From Aldehydirespirator sp965261105 (GTDB lineage Bacteria; Actinomycetota; Acidimicrobiia; Acidimicrobiales; Aldehydirespiratoraceae), in the NCBI GenBank assembly GCA_965261105.1, contig CBDHCM010000006.1:930001-994000 (forward strand): DNA of 64,000 nt. The letters are read 5' to 3'. The translations under genes were made by a program, and so were the position numbers. This document shows, piece after piece, positions 18,287 through 26,809 of the stretch (its first letter is position 1; each line of letters starts with the position of its first letter). The notes below the pieces were generated by a model that was not told where the DNA came from, made no database searches, and worked only from the letters and a program-made list of their open reading frames with translations.

Positions 18287-19218
18287 TGGCCGAGCACTTC
18301 CTTGTGACCGGCGCCGACGGGTGCATCGGCGCGTGGACGGTGCGCCTCCTGCTCGATGAGGGCGCCGAGGTGACCACCTTCGACATCGGCGAAAACGAGA
18401 GCCGCCACCGACTGATCTCCGGCGGCGCTTCGCTGAGCTTCCGCCGGATCACCGGCGACATCGTCGACCGCGCTGCCGTGGTCGATGCCATGGCCGGTGT
18501 CGACCGGGTGATCCATCTCGCTGCGTTGCAGGTGCCGTTCTGCAAGGCCGATCCCAGCGGCGGCGCGGCGGTGAACGTGCAGGGCACGGTGAACGTGTTC
18601 GAGGCGGCATCCGAACACGGCATCGCGCCGGTGGCCTACGCCTCGAGCGCCGCGATCTACGGCCCTGTCGACAACTATCCCGAGCCCGTGCTAGAGCCGG
18701 ACGCGGCCCCCAAGCCCGCCACCCTCTACGGCGCCTACAAGGTGGCCAACGAACTGACTGCGGCGGTGTATGCGGCCGACCACGGCTTGGCCTCCGTGGG
18801 CCTGCGCCCGTTCACCGTGCACGGAGCCGGCCGCGATCAGGGGGTCACGTCCCAGCCCACCGCCGCCATCTACAGCGCGGTGCGCGGCGAGCCGTACCGG
18901 GTGGGGTACGGGGGCGTGACCGACTTCCATTACGCGCCCGACGTGGCCCGAGCGTTCCTCGCAGCCGCCCGAGTCGAGCTCGATGCGCCAGCTGCACCGG
19001 TTCGGAATCTCAGAGGCCATGTGACGTCGGTGGCCGACTTCGTGGACCGGGTTCGCCGCATCACCGGCTTCGACGACCTCAGCGTGGGCACCGAGCCGCT
19101 GCCCTTCGCCCACGCCTTGTCGCCCGCAGGACTGGAGGAGTTGCTGGGTGACGTCGAGCCCACGCCCCTGGACGACGCCATCGCCGAAACGGCCCGCATT
19201 CTCCGATCCCGGCTCTAG
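18286..19218 (+). CDS. NAD-dependent epimerase/dehydratase
   Basis: 310 residues, extended SDR. It starts with MAEHFLVTGADGCIGAWTVR (GxxGxxG dinucleotide-binding motif) and has VIHLAALQVP, YASSAAIYGP with the catalytic Ser, and LYGAYKVANELTAA with the YxxxK pair, then a substrate domain (GLRPFTVHGAGRDQG). Nucleotide-sugar epimerases have this shape, but no sugar genes are adjacent; pairing with an SDR suggests instead a small catabolic or lipid route. Specificity unknown. Confidence 0.87.
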   Translation: MAEHFLVTGADGCIGAWTVRLLLDEGAEVTTFDIGENESRHRLISGGASLSFRRITGDIVDRAAVVDAMAGVDRVIHLAALQVPFCKADPSGGAAVNVQGTVNVFEAASEHGIAPVAYASSAAIYGPVDNYPEPVLEPDAAPKPATLYGAYKVANELTAAVYAADHGLASVGLRPFTVHGAGRDQGVTSQPTAAIYSAVRGEPYRVGYGGVTDFHYAPDVARAFLAAARVELDAPAAPVRNLRGHVTSVADFVDRVRRITGFDDLSVGTEPLPFAHALSPAGLEELLGDVEPTPLDDAIAETARILRSRL

Positions 19219-19283
19219 GCGGGCGCGTCCCGGCACGCCCCGCGGGACTGGGCCGTGGGTCTCTGGTCGAGGCGTGGCACGCT

Positions 19284-19631
19284 GTGGCGGTGACCGCGGC
19301 CGCAGACCCCGCCACCTCCCGTCCCGACGGCCCCGCTGAACGTCCGGCCGAGCGGGTCTTCAGCACTTCGGTGGTCGTTTCTGGTGTCCGCTGCTTCCTG
19401 GCCTACGTGCTGTTCCCGTGGCTGCTGCCCGCGGCTGGCATCGCCTCGGGGGTGGGTTCGGGCCTGGGATTGGCCATCGGCGCGGTGGCCATCACCTTCA
19501 ACGGGTTGAGCATCCGGCGCTTCCAGCGGACCGGTCACCGCTGGCGATGGCCGATAACCGCTCTGAATGGCGGCATCATCGTGCTCCTGGCCGTCCTCAT
19601 GGTGATCGACCTGCGCGACCTCCTCGGCTGA
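19284..19631 (+). CDS. Small membrane protein
   Basis: 115 residues with three probable membrane helices (VVVSGVRCFLAYVLFPWLLP, GLGLAIGAVAITFNGL and GGIIVLLAVLMVIDL). The second and third are separated by a basic loop (RRFQRTGHRWRW). The N-terminus is Pro/Ala-rich. Starts GTG at 19284 or 19290. It lies 40 bp before the mutase gene, but no function can be assigned. Confidence 0.7.
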   Translation: MAVTAAADPATSRPDGPAERPAERVFSTSVVVSGVRCFLAYVLFPWLLPAAGIASGVGSGLGLAIGAVAITFNGLSIRRFQRTGHRWRWPITALNGGIIVLLAVLMVIDLRDLLG

Positions 19632-19670
19632 CGGTCACCAGCTGGAGGGCCAGTTAGACTCGGCCGAGCC

Positions 19671-21833
19671 GTGACCACGATCCCAGACTTCTCGAGGGTC
19701 GAGCTTCGCGACGGCGACGCTGCGGCCCGCCCGGCCGCAGACCCCGTCGACGGCCCCGCGTTCGAGACCCCCGAGGGCATCTCCATACCGCCGCTGGCCG
19801 GACCGGCCGACCTCGAGGGCGCCGACTTTGTGGCCAGCTATCCGGGTCTGCCTCCGTTCGTGCGGGGCCCGTATCCCACCATGTATGTGACCCGGCCCTG
19901 GACGATCCGCCAGTACGCGGGATTCTCCACCGCCGAGGAGTCCAACGCCTTCTACCGCCGCAACCTGGCCGCCGGCCAGCGGGGCCTGTCGGTGGCCTTC
20001 GACCTGCCCACCCACCGCGGCTACGACTCCGACAACCCCCGGGTGGCCGGCGACGTGGGCATGGCCGGGGTGGCCATCGACTCGATCCTCGACATGCGGA
20101 TCCTGTTCGACGGCATCCCCCTCGACAAGATGACCGTGTCTATGACCATGAACGGCGCGGTGCTGCCGGTGCTGGCCCTCTACGTGGTGGCCGCATCAGA
20201 GCAGGGCGTGAGGCCCGAGCAGCTTGCCGGGACCATCCAGAACGACATCCTCAAGGAGTTCATGGTCCGCAACACGTTCATCTACCCGCCGGCTCCGTCG
20301 ATGCGGATCGTGGCCGACATCATCGCCTTCACCGCCGAGCGGATGCCCCGGTTCAACTCGATCTCGGTCTCGGGCTACCACATGCAGGAGGCCGGCGCCA
20401 CCCTCGACATCGAGCTGGCCTACACCCTCGCCGATGCTGTGGAGTACGCCCGCGCCGGCCTCGCCGCGGGGCTCGGCATCGACGAGTTCGCGCCCCGGCT
20501 CAGCTTCTTCTGGTGCGTGGGCATGAACTTCTTCATGGAGGTGGCCAAGCTGCGGGCCGCCCGGCTGCTGTGGACCCGGCTCATGAGCCAGTTCGACCCC
20601 CAGGATCCTCGCTCGCTGTGCCTGCGCACCCACTGCCAGACCAGCGGATGGAGCCTCACCGCCCAGGATCCCTACAACAATGTGGTCCGCACGTGCGTCG
20701 AGGCCATGGCCGCCACCCAGGGCCACACCCAGTCGCTGCACACCAACGCCTTCGACGAGGCGCTGGCCCTGCCCTCCGACTTCTCGGCCCGCATCGCCCG
20801 CAACACCCAGCTGTTCCTACAGCACGAGTCGGGCGTCACCCGCACGGTGGACCCCTGGGGCGGCAGCTACCACGTGGAGCGGCTCACCAAGCTGCTGGCC
20901 GAGCGGGCCTGGGACCACATCTGCGAGGTCGAGGAGCTCGGCGGGATGGCCGCGGCCATCTCTACGGGCCTTCCCAAGCTGCGCATCGAGGAGGCCGCGG
21001 CCCGCACCCAGGCTCGCATCGACTCGGGCCGCCAGGCCGTGGTCGGCGTGAACCGCCACCGCGTCGAAGACGGTGCGGACGCATCGGTGGAAGTCCGCCG
21101 CATCGACAACGTCGAAGTCCGTCGCCGCCAGATCGCACGGCTCGAGCAGCTACGGCGCGAGCGGGATGAGGCACCCCTGCGGGCTGCCCTGGGGGCGCTG
21201 GCCGAAGCGGCCCGCACCGGCGAGGGCAACCTGCTGGCCCTGTCGATAGACGCGGCCCGGGCCAGCGCCACCGTCGGAGAGATCAGCGACGCCCTCGAAA
21301 CCGTCTACGGTCGTCATGTGGCCGAGATCAGGGCGGTGGAGGGCGTGTACCGCGAGGAGGCCCGATCGCCGGGCTCGGGCGACGCCGCCGCCGGCATCGA
21401 CGCGGTGCGGGCCCGGGTGGACGAGTTTGCGGACCGCCATGGGCGGCGCCCCCGGATCCTGGTGGCGAAGGTGGGACAGGACGGCCACGACCGGGGTCAG
21501 AAGGTGATTGCCACCGCCTTCGCCGATCTCGGCTTCGACGTGGACGTGGGTCCGCTGTTCGCCACGCCGGCCGAGGTGGCCCGCCAGGCCGTCGAGGCCG
21601 ACGTGCATGTGGTGGGAGTGTCGTCGCTGGCGGCAGGCCACCTCACGCTGGTGCCCGAGCTGCGCGACGAGCTGGTGCGCCTGGGCAGCGGCGATATCGC
21701 CATAGTCGTGGGCGGGGTCGTCCCGGCTGCCGACGTGCCCGAGCTGCTGGCGGCGGGCGCGGTAGCGGTGTACCCGCCCGGCACCGTGATCTCCGAGGCC
21801 GCCACCGAGCTGCTGGAGCACCTTGCCCGATGA
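19671..21833 (+). CDS. Methylmalonyl-CoA mutase, single-chain
   Basis: 720 residues, a fusion of the catalytic and cobalamin-binding parts. The substrate region YPTMYVTRPWTIRQYAGFST (~residues 66-85) carries the catalytic Tyr and the methylmalonyl-CoA type signature. Next come RTHCQTSGWSLTAQDPYNN and, near residue 600, the B12 motif GQDGHDRGQKVIA (DxHxxG His ligand). The enzyme interconverts methylmalonyl-CoA and succinyl-CoA using adenosylcobalamin. Its MeaB partner follows 90 bp downstream, which supports this annotation over isobutyryl- or ethylmalonyl-CoA mutase. Start GTG at 19671. Confidence 0.9.
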   Translation: MTTIPDFSRVELRDGDAAARPAADPVDGPAFETPEGISIPPLAGPADLEGADFVASYPGLPPFVRGPYPTMYVTRPWTIRQYAGFSTAEESNAFYRRNLAAGQRGLSVAFDLPTHRGYDSDNPRVAGDVGMAGVAIDSILDMRILFDGIPLDKMTVSMTMNGAVLPVLALYVVAASEQGVRPEQLAGTIQNDILKEFMVRNTFIYPPAPSMRIVADIIAFTAERMPRFNSISVSGYHMQEAGATLDIELAYTLADAVEYARAGLAAGLGIDEFAPRLSFFWCVGMNFFMEVAKLRAARLLWTRLMSQFDPQDPRSLCLRTHCQTSGWSLTAQDPYNNVVRTCVEAMAATQGHTQSLHTNAFDEALALPSDFSARIARNTQLFLQHESGVTRTVDPWGGSYHVERLTKLLAERAWDHICEVEELGGMAAAISTGLPKLRIEEAAARTQARIDSGRQAVVGVNRHRVEDGADASVEVRRIDNVEVRRRQIARLEQLRRERDEAPLRAALGALAEAARTGEGNLLALSIDAARASATVGEISDALETVYGRHVAEIRAVEGVYREEARSPGSGDAAAGIDAVRARVDEFADRHGRRPRILVAKVGQDGHDRGQKVIATAFADLGFDVDVGPLFATPAEVARQAVEADVHVVGVSSLAAGHLTLVPELRDELVRLGSGDIAIVVGGVVPAADVPELLAAGAVAVYPPGTVISEAATELLEHLAR

Positions 21834-21861
21834 CCTCCGGAATCCGCTCGCAGGTCTTGCC

Positions 21862-21909
21862 AAATTGATGCAGTTCGCACCCCAATATGGTCGTTAACTG
21901 CATCAATTT
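21862..21909. promoter_or_regulatory. 14-bp perfect inverted repeat just before meaB
   Basis: AAATTGATGCAGTT and AACTGCATCAATTT pair over 14 bp around a 20-bp spacer. It is AT-rich in a GC-rich context and ends 14 bp before the meaB start, next to its ribosome-binding site. It may be a repressor site, or a hairpin acting as attenuator between mutase and meaB. No T run follows, so it is not a classic terminator. Confidence 0.5.
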
Positions 21910-21923
21910 CAGTGGGAGGCGAG

Positions 21924-22880
21924 ATGGATGATCTTGCTGGAGGCGTGCTGGCGGGGGACCGCACAGCCATCGGCCGCTCAATCACCCTGGTGGAGTCGGC
22001 CCGCCCCGACGACCGACGTCGCGCCCAAGATCTACTCTCGGAGCTGCTGCCCCACGCGGGAGGAGCCCACAGGGTGGGTATCAGCGGCGTCGGCGGCTCG
22101 GGAAAGTCGACGCTGATCGACGCTCTGGGCGCCCGGCTCACTGGTGCCGGCCACCGTGTCGGCGTGCTGGCGGTCGATCCCTCGAGCATGCTCACGGGCG
22201 GATCGATCCTGGGTGACAAGACCCGCATGGCCCGCCTGGCCGCCGACGAGAACGCCTTCATCCGGCCGTCACCGTCGGCGGGGACCCTCGGCGGTGTCAC
22301 CAGCACGACCCCGCACGCGATCACCGTCCTGGAGGCGGCCGGCTACGACGTGGTGCTGGTAGAGACGATGGGCGTCGGCCAGTCGGAGGCGGCTGTGCAT
22401 GCGTCGGTCGACTGCCTCTGCGTGCTGGCCCTGGCCGGTGCGGGTGACGACCTGCAGGCAGTCAAGCGGGGGCTGCTGGAGCTGGCGGACGTCCTAGCGG
22501 TCAACAAGGCCGACGGCGGCAACGAGCAGGCGGCCCGGCTGGCCGCGGCCGAGCTCCGGCGAGCGCTGCCCCTGCTGGCTCCGACGAGCGAGAAGGGCCC
22601 GCCCCCGGTTATGACGGTGTCGGCGGCGACCGGCGCGGGCGTGGACGGTCTGTGGGACAGCATCGTCGAGCACCGACGCCTGCTCGAAGCCTCCGGCGGC
22701 CTGGCCCGCCGTCGGGCCCGAGGGCGCTTGGCGTGGATGCAAGTGCTGCTGGAGCGCCGCCTGCTGGAGCAGTTCGAGCAGCAGCCCGGCCTGGCGGACC
22801 GCCGAGCCGAACTGGAGCAGGCCGTCGAGCAAGGCCAGACAACCCCCGAGTCAGCCGTAGACGAGCTCCTGTCGCTGTAG
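21924..22880 (+). CDS. meaB: Methylmalonyl-CoA mutase-associated GTPase MeaB
   Basis: 318 residues, G3E family (MeaB/ArgK). P-loop in GVSGVGGSGKST-like GISGVGGSGKSTLIDALGAR (~residues 53-72), VLAVDPSSMLTGGSILGDKT (Walker B and the DPSS motif), ETMGVGQSE, and LAVNKADGGN (NKAD base recognition). MeaB checks and loads adenosylcobalamin in methylmalonyl-CoA mutase. ATG at 21924 is preferred because GGGAGG precedes it at 5-nt spacing; GTG at 21912 adds four residues. It is convergent with the ADP-ribosylglycohydrolase gene beyond. Confidence 0.92.
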   Translation: MDDLAGGVLAGDRTAIGRSITLVESARPDDRRRAQDLLSELLPHAGGAHRVGISGVGGSGKSTLIDALGARLTGAGHRVGVLAVDPSSMLTGGSILGDKTRMARLAADENAFIRPSPSAGTLGGVTSTTPHAITVLEAAGYDVVLVETMGVGQSEAAVHASVDCLCVLALAGAGDDLQAVKRGLLELADVLAVNKADGGNEQAARLAAAELRRALPLLAPTSEKGPPPVMTVSAATGAGVDGLWDSIVEHRRLLEASGGLARRRARGRLAWMQVLLERRLLEQFEQQPGLADRRAELEQAVEQGQTTPESAVDELLSL

Positions 22881-22904
22881 GGGCACGTCTCGTCAGCCCC
22901 GGCT

Positions 22905-22921
22905 CCGGCCTTCGTGGCCGG
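22905..22921. terminator. Hairpin after meaB, possible terminator
   Basis: CCGGCC and GGCCGG pair around TTCGT, 25 bp after the meaB stop and between two convergent genes. There is no T run, as is common in GC-rich actinobacteria, so the role is only suggested by position. Confidence 0.35.
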
Positions 22922-23001
22922 CTACGTTGGGACTGTGCAGTCGCTGAGCGACTGGCTAGTCCGGTGAACTGCTCGTCTTGATACTCGCGCCGTGCAAGAC
23001 C

Positions 23002-24717
23002 TCAGTGGCGTAAATCTCCGCGAAGAGCCGTGACCAAGGCAGCAAGGTCTGCGATGGTTCCATCCCGAGCGACTCGTCGGACGGTGTATCCGAGTGCGTT
23101 GTCGTCGGCGATCTGCTCCCTCGCATACTCGATCGCGTCATCGACCATGACACCTCGGTCCAGTGGCTTAGGTGCTGGTGGCGCAGCGGCGCTTTCTGGC
23201 CTGGCAGCGCTTCGAGTAAGCACTTCTCTCGGGCCAGGGGGCGCAGTCAGGTCGTTGTCAGCGTCTAGCGGCCTGACGTCAGGGCGACGCTTGACCAGCA
23301 GCGTCTGGCCGAAGTTGGTAGCCACCCACTCCCAGGCGAAGTCTCTTCGGGCGGTGTAGACGGGTCCGCTGTCCAGTTCCGTCACAGGCCCTAGACCCTC
23401 CACTGCCAGACAGTCGCCGTTGGTCACGAGCGCGTCCGCCTGTGTCTGGGGTGCGGTCCAGGTGAGGACATCCGGGTACATGTGGTTCGCAACCGGCTGG
23501 CCCTGAGAGATGGCCAGCAATCGGTCGGCTTCGCTCAAGAGGTAAGTGCTGTCAAGAGGCTCCTGCGGAGGTGGAGCGGCGCCGTCGCATGCTCCGAGCA
23601 AGGATCCGGCCATCGTGGCGATCGTGTCGGTGTCGGTCCCGACGGCATTCGCCGCAGTGACCACACCTTCGTGGGCCTTCGTGGCTGCGCTTGCCAAAGC
23701 CACGGCGGCAACGGTCGTGAGAATCCCGCTACCCCGCTGGTCTGGGGCCCTGAGCTCTAACCGGTGGAGGACCCCCGCGTAGGCCGCGTCAACGCTCTCG
23801 GACGCCTCCATGCCAATGAAGGCAGTGTTGATGGCAGCACACAACTCGTCGACTGTCAGTCGCCACAGGTCGCCCAGTTCCTTGCCGGTCTCCTTCTCCC
23901 ACAGGCCTGGCCATGTCGGTCCCAGTGTCGGGTGATCTTTGATCAGGTGGAGCAGGTCGTCGATGCTGGCTGCGATGTCCGCGCAGGTGCCGGAGTCCGG
24001 GACGCTGCCCGCTCCGAGGCAGTGGGCGAGCGTCGCGGCGTGGAAGCAGGCTCCGACTATGGCGCGGGGGTGGCCGTGGGTGCACACGCTGTCTGTGATC
24101 ACGTCGAGCATGTAGTCGCCGTTGAGGTCTCGCGAGGCCCAAACGTGGGGCTGGATACGCATGGCTGCTCCGTTGCCGCCGGCGTTCGCCCAGCCGGGGA
24201 AGGTGTTGGCGTACCACAGCGTCCGAGGCTTCCCGAGGTTCCTAGCTGCCGCCTTGGAGGCTCGGCCGGCACCGAGGGCGTAAGAGAGCCATACAGGGAG
24301 TTCGATCAGCGCGAAGGTCTCCGCGTCGAAGCCGTGACAGCTCATCGAGCGGCTCACCGCCATCCGAAGCTGGGTGTCATCGGACCAGCATCCGGAGGGA
24401 AGCAGCACATGAGCCCCCGACCGCCCACCGACCCGCCGCCTCCAATCCATCAGGTGGTCCAAGGGCGCGCCCTGCGTCCGTCGTTCCAGTCGCTTCTGGT
24501 CCACAAGCTCGCTTATGAAGCCGAGCGCGTCTCCGTACGCCGCCCACATCATTGAGTTGCGGGTCCGCGCTGCCCGCTCGTCGCTCACGTCGCAGGTTGT
24601 GGGAGTTGGACTAGCGGGCGAGGCGCTGACCGAACCCTGAGCCGGGGCTACTCGCTTAACCTCGGAGCCAGCGAAGAGGCCCGGCTGTTCATGAGAGGCC
24701 GGCGTCGCTTCGGTCAT
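23002..24717 (-). CDS. ADP-ribosylglycohydrolase family protein
   Basis: 571 residues. The DraG-like all-helical domain begins near residue 50: RNSMMWAAYGDALGF, SGCWSDDTQLRMAVSRSM (the SDDT metal-binding motif), NAGGNGAAMRIQPHVW and TDSVCTHGHPRAIVGACFHA. It closes with NAVGTDTDTIATMAGSLLGA (the second metal site, DTDT). These enzymes remove ADP-ribose from proteins, DNA or RNA. An extra ~150-residue C-terminal region follows and is not recognised. Its ATG overlaps by 4 nt the stop of a DarT-like piece. In DarT systems the antitoxin removes the ADP-ribose, so this protein may be the antitoxin of a degraded module. Confidence 0.82.
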   Translation of the reverse strand: MTEATPASHEQPGLFAGSEVKRVAPAQGSVSASPASPTPTTCDVSDERAARTRNSMMWAAYGDALGFISELVDQKRLERRTQGAPLDHLMDWRRRVGGRSGAHVLLPSGCWSDDTQLRMAVSRSMSCHGFDAETFALIELPVWLSYALGAGRASKAAARNLGKPRTLWYANTFPGWANAGGNGAAMRIQPHVWASRDLNGDYMLDVITDSVCTHGHPRAIVGACFHAATLAHCLGAGSVPDSGTCADIAASIDDLLHLIKDHPTLGPTWPGLWEKETGKELGDLWRLTVDELCAAINTAFIGMEASESVDAAYAGVLHRLELRAPDQRGSGILTTVAAVALASAATKAHEGVVTAANAVGTDTDTIATMAGSLLGACDGAAPPPQEPLDSTYLLSEADRLLAISQGQPVANHMYPDVLTWTAPQTQADALVTNGDCLAVEGLGPVTELDSGPVYTARRDFAWEWVATNFGQTLLVKRRPDVRPLDADNDLTAPPGPREVLTRSAARPESAAAPPAPKPLDRGVMVDDAIEYAREQIADDNALGYTVRRVARDGTIADLAALVTALRGDLRH

Positions 24718-24995
24718 CGGAATGCCTCCGGGTTCGGGTCGATCCTAGGCCTGTGGGGGAAGTGCGACAGGGCTCCCTCGACGGCGTCGTGGGCATGATC
24801 GCTCGCCACTGTGACAATGTGTAGGTTTTCAAGCGAAACCTCGAAGGGATAGAGTACCTTCGCCTGAGGATCAGTCGTCTGAAAAAGCTGCCGGTTCCTT
24901 CGTGTTGAAACGCTTCCACGGCGCCCCCACGGGACTCTCCGTGCGTCGTCACGAGAGTGTGGCTCGGCTTCGGGGGCCCACTCCATGGTGCTCAT
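24714..24995 (-). pseudogene. DarT-like (DUF4433) ADP-ribosyltransferase, C-terminal piece
   Basis: 93 residues. The last ~60 (NRQLFQTTDPQAKVLYPFEV, SLENLHIVTVASDHAHDAV, then DPNPEAFR) look like the C-terminus of DarT enzymes, where a QAEVLxP..  strand, an ITV strand and a final DPxAF.. ending occur. The NAD-binding core is not present, and the first ~30 residues look unrelated, so this is probably a 5'-truncated gene. Both ends overlap neighbours by 4 nt (ATGA), with the UvrD piece before and the ADP-ribosylglycohydrolase after. It could instead be an intact small protein. Confidence 0.45.
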
Positions 24996-25315
24996 GCCCT
25001 GATCAGCTTGAAGGTGGAAGGGTCTAGTAGCCCGATCAGGGAGGACTCCTCGCCCTGCTTGTAGCCGACCATTACGGACTTCCGGGCTCGGCCGACGGCC
25101 ATTGCCGGCATCCGGCGGAGACGTTCGAGATTGGCGTCACCCGCCCCGGGACCGTGGGGGGTCACTTTCTGGCTGAGTCCGGGCAGCAGGACGTGGTCGA
25201 ATTCCAGACCCTTCGCGGAGTGGATAGTGCAAAGAGCCACTTGCTCGGGGCCGGTCGGCCACTCGACGCAGCAGGGACAACGTCTCAGGTTGTCACACCT
25301 AGCGACGCTTGCCAC
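24992..25315 (-). pseudogene. UvrD/PcrA-type helicase, C-terminal piece
   Basis: 107 residues. VALCTIHSAKGLEFDHVLLP is helicase motif V of superfamily 1. RRMPAMAVGRARKSVMVGYK is a degenerate motif VI, where RRLLYVAxTRAR is usual. Walker A and B and all other motifs are missing: the frame begins only 28 bp after the end of the CRP-like gene. It is therefore the 3' remnant of a longer helicase gene. It overlaps the DarT-like piece by 4 nt, which suggests the original locus was an operon of helicase, transferase and glycohydrolase. Confidence 0.7.
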
Positions 25316-25343
25316 CCGATGTGGTCATCACCGGCGTGGCGGG

Positions 25344-26054
25344 TCAGCGGGCGCGGATCTCTAGGTTCCTGCGGTTGGTGATCTTGTAGTTGCGGTGGTT
25401 GTGGGTGATCCAGCCCAGCCTCACAAAGGCATGGATGGCCTTGTTGACCCGCTCCCGGCTGGCGCCCACCATCGATGCCAGCTCCTCCTGGGTCAGGGGC
25501 ATCTCGAACTCGTCGCGATCACCCGCCATGCCCAGCAGCCGCTTGGCGGTGCGGCCCATGACGTCGAGGAACACCGTGTCGGACAGGGCCCGGTCCATCG
25601 TCCGCAGCCGCCTGGCCAGGAGCTGAACCGCGCTCCACAGCGCCGCAGGGTTGTTCTCATACAGGAGTCGCAGTTCCGTGTACGGGACCATCAGGACTGT
25701 CGACTCCTCCAACGCCCGGGCCTGCGCCGAGCGGTTGTAGCCGTCGAGGAAGCCCATCTCTCCGAACAGCTCGCCGGGACCAAGCACTGCCAGTAGCGAC
25801 TCCCGCCCGTCGTCGGACTCCTGGGCGATGGCGACCCGGCCCGACAGCACCAGGTAGAACTCGCCGGGCTCGGCTCCCTCCTCGAATAGGACGACGCCCC
25901 GCTGCAGCGACTGCACCGCGCCGGCGGCCGCAATGTGGTCGAGCTGCATATCGTCGAGCTCGGCGAAGAGAATCGTCTCTCGCAGGGCCTCCCGCAGGGC
26001 GCCTGGGGAAGCCTCAATGGCGGCCTCGGGGGCAGTGGAGGTGGTGTCGGGCAT
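25344..26054 (-). CDS. Crp/Fnr-family transcription regulator
   Basis: 236 residues. The N-terminal cyclic-nucleotide-binding-like domain (~25-140) includes GVVLFEEGAEPGEFYLVLSG and LGPGELFGEMGFLDGYNRSA (the phosphate cassette FGEMGFLDG-NRSA with Glu and Arg is close to cAMP-binding members). The C-terminal winged helix includes LTQEELASMVGASRERVNKA (residues ~185-204), the recognition helix. Actinobacterial GlxR/Cmr-type regulators have this shape. ATG at 26054 is preferred over upstream in-frame codons that add basic, low-complexity residues. It is divergent from ispD with only 17 bp between, so it may control ispD. Confidence 0.9.
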   Translation of the reverse strand: MPDTTSTAPEAAIEASPGALREALRETILFAELDDMQLDHIAAAGAVQSLQRGVVLFEEGAEPGEFYLVLSGRVAIAQESDDGRESLLAVLGPGELFGEMGFLDGYNRSAQARALEESTVLMVPYTELRLLYENNPAALWSAVQLLARRLRTMDRALSDTVFLDVMGRTAKRLLGMAGDRDEFEMPLTQEELASMVGASRERVNKAIHAFVRLGWITHNHRNYKITNRRNLEIRAR

Positions 26055-26071
26055 AGCAGCGGCCCACACTA

Positions 26072-26809
26072 GTGGCGGTGAGAACAACTGATCGCGAGCT
26101 ACACGACGCTGTAGGCGCGGGTGTGTGGGCGATCGTGGTGGCGGCCGGGGAGGGCCACCGCTTCGGTGGCGCCAAGCAGTTCCAGCCGCTCGGGGATCGC
26201 CTCGTGATCGACTGGGCCGTACGAGGGGTCGCCCGCTGGTGCCGAGGCGTGGTGGTGGTGCTGCCCGAGGCCCGGACCGTCGGCGAGGACGCCTGGTCGC
26301 CGCCCCCGGTCTCTTCTGGCCGCTGCGGTGGCGGGGTTGTCGTGGTCGCCGGCGGGGTGCTGCGCTCCGACTCGGTCCGTTGCGGGCTGAGCCACACACC
26401 CGCAGACGCCGAGATCGTGCTCGTGCACGACGGCGCCCGGCCGCTAGCCGCGGACGCAGTGTTCATGCGGGTGATCCAGGCCGTGCGCGACGGCGCCGAC
26501 GCGGCCGTCCCTGTCATCGACTTGACCGACACGATCCGGCGCCGCGACGGCGGAACCGCCGACCGCAGAGAGCTGGTGGCGGTGCAGACGCCACAGGCCT
26601 TCAGGGCCGAGGTCCTGCGGGCCGCGCATGTCAGCGGAGCGGACGCCACCGACGATGCCACTCTGGTGGAGGCGTCCGGCGCGATGGTGGCGATGGTGGC
26701 GGGAGACAGCCGCAACCTCAAGATCACCGAGCCCCATGACATTGCTGTGGCCGAGGCGCTGTTGAGGGAGAGCGAAGGACTCGACGTTTCCGGAGGCGAC
26801 CGTGGCTGA
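26072..26809 (+). CDS. ispD: 2-C-methyl-D-erythritol 4-phosphate cytidylyltransferase
   Basis: 245 residues. VWAIVVAAGEGHRFGGAKQF (residues ~18-37) is the CTP-binding Gly-rich loop with the Lys. VLVHDGARPL is the signature HDxARP motif, and LVAVQTPQAFRAEVL the QTPQxF motif. Transfers CMP to methylerythritol 4-phosphate in the MEP route to isoprenoids. Starts GTG at 26072 and overlaps ispF by 8 nt. Confidence 0.93.
   Translation: MAVRTTDRELHDAVGAGVWAIVVAAGEGHRFGGAKQFQPLGDRLVIDWAVRGVARWCRGVVVVLPEARTVGEDAWSPPPVSSGRCGGGVVVVAGGVLRSDSVRCGLSHTPADAEIVLVHDGARPLAADAVFMRVIQAVRDGADAAVPVIDLTDTIRRRDGGTADRRELVAVQTPQAFRAEVLRAAHVSGADATDDATLVEASGAMVAMVAGDSRNLKITEPHDIAVAEALLRESEGLDVSGGDRG

Noticed and set aside
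22905..22921. Hairpin after meaB as a firm terminator
   Set aside because: There is no T run and the stem is only 6 bp; kept only as a low-confidence feature.
25344..26399. Longer form of the CRP-like regulator (351 residues)
   Set aside because: The extra N-terminus is antisense to ispD and rich in Arg and Pro; the family begins near 26054.
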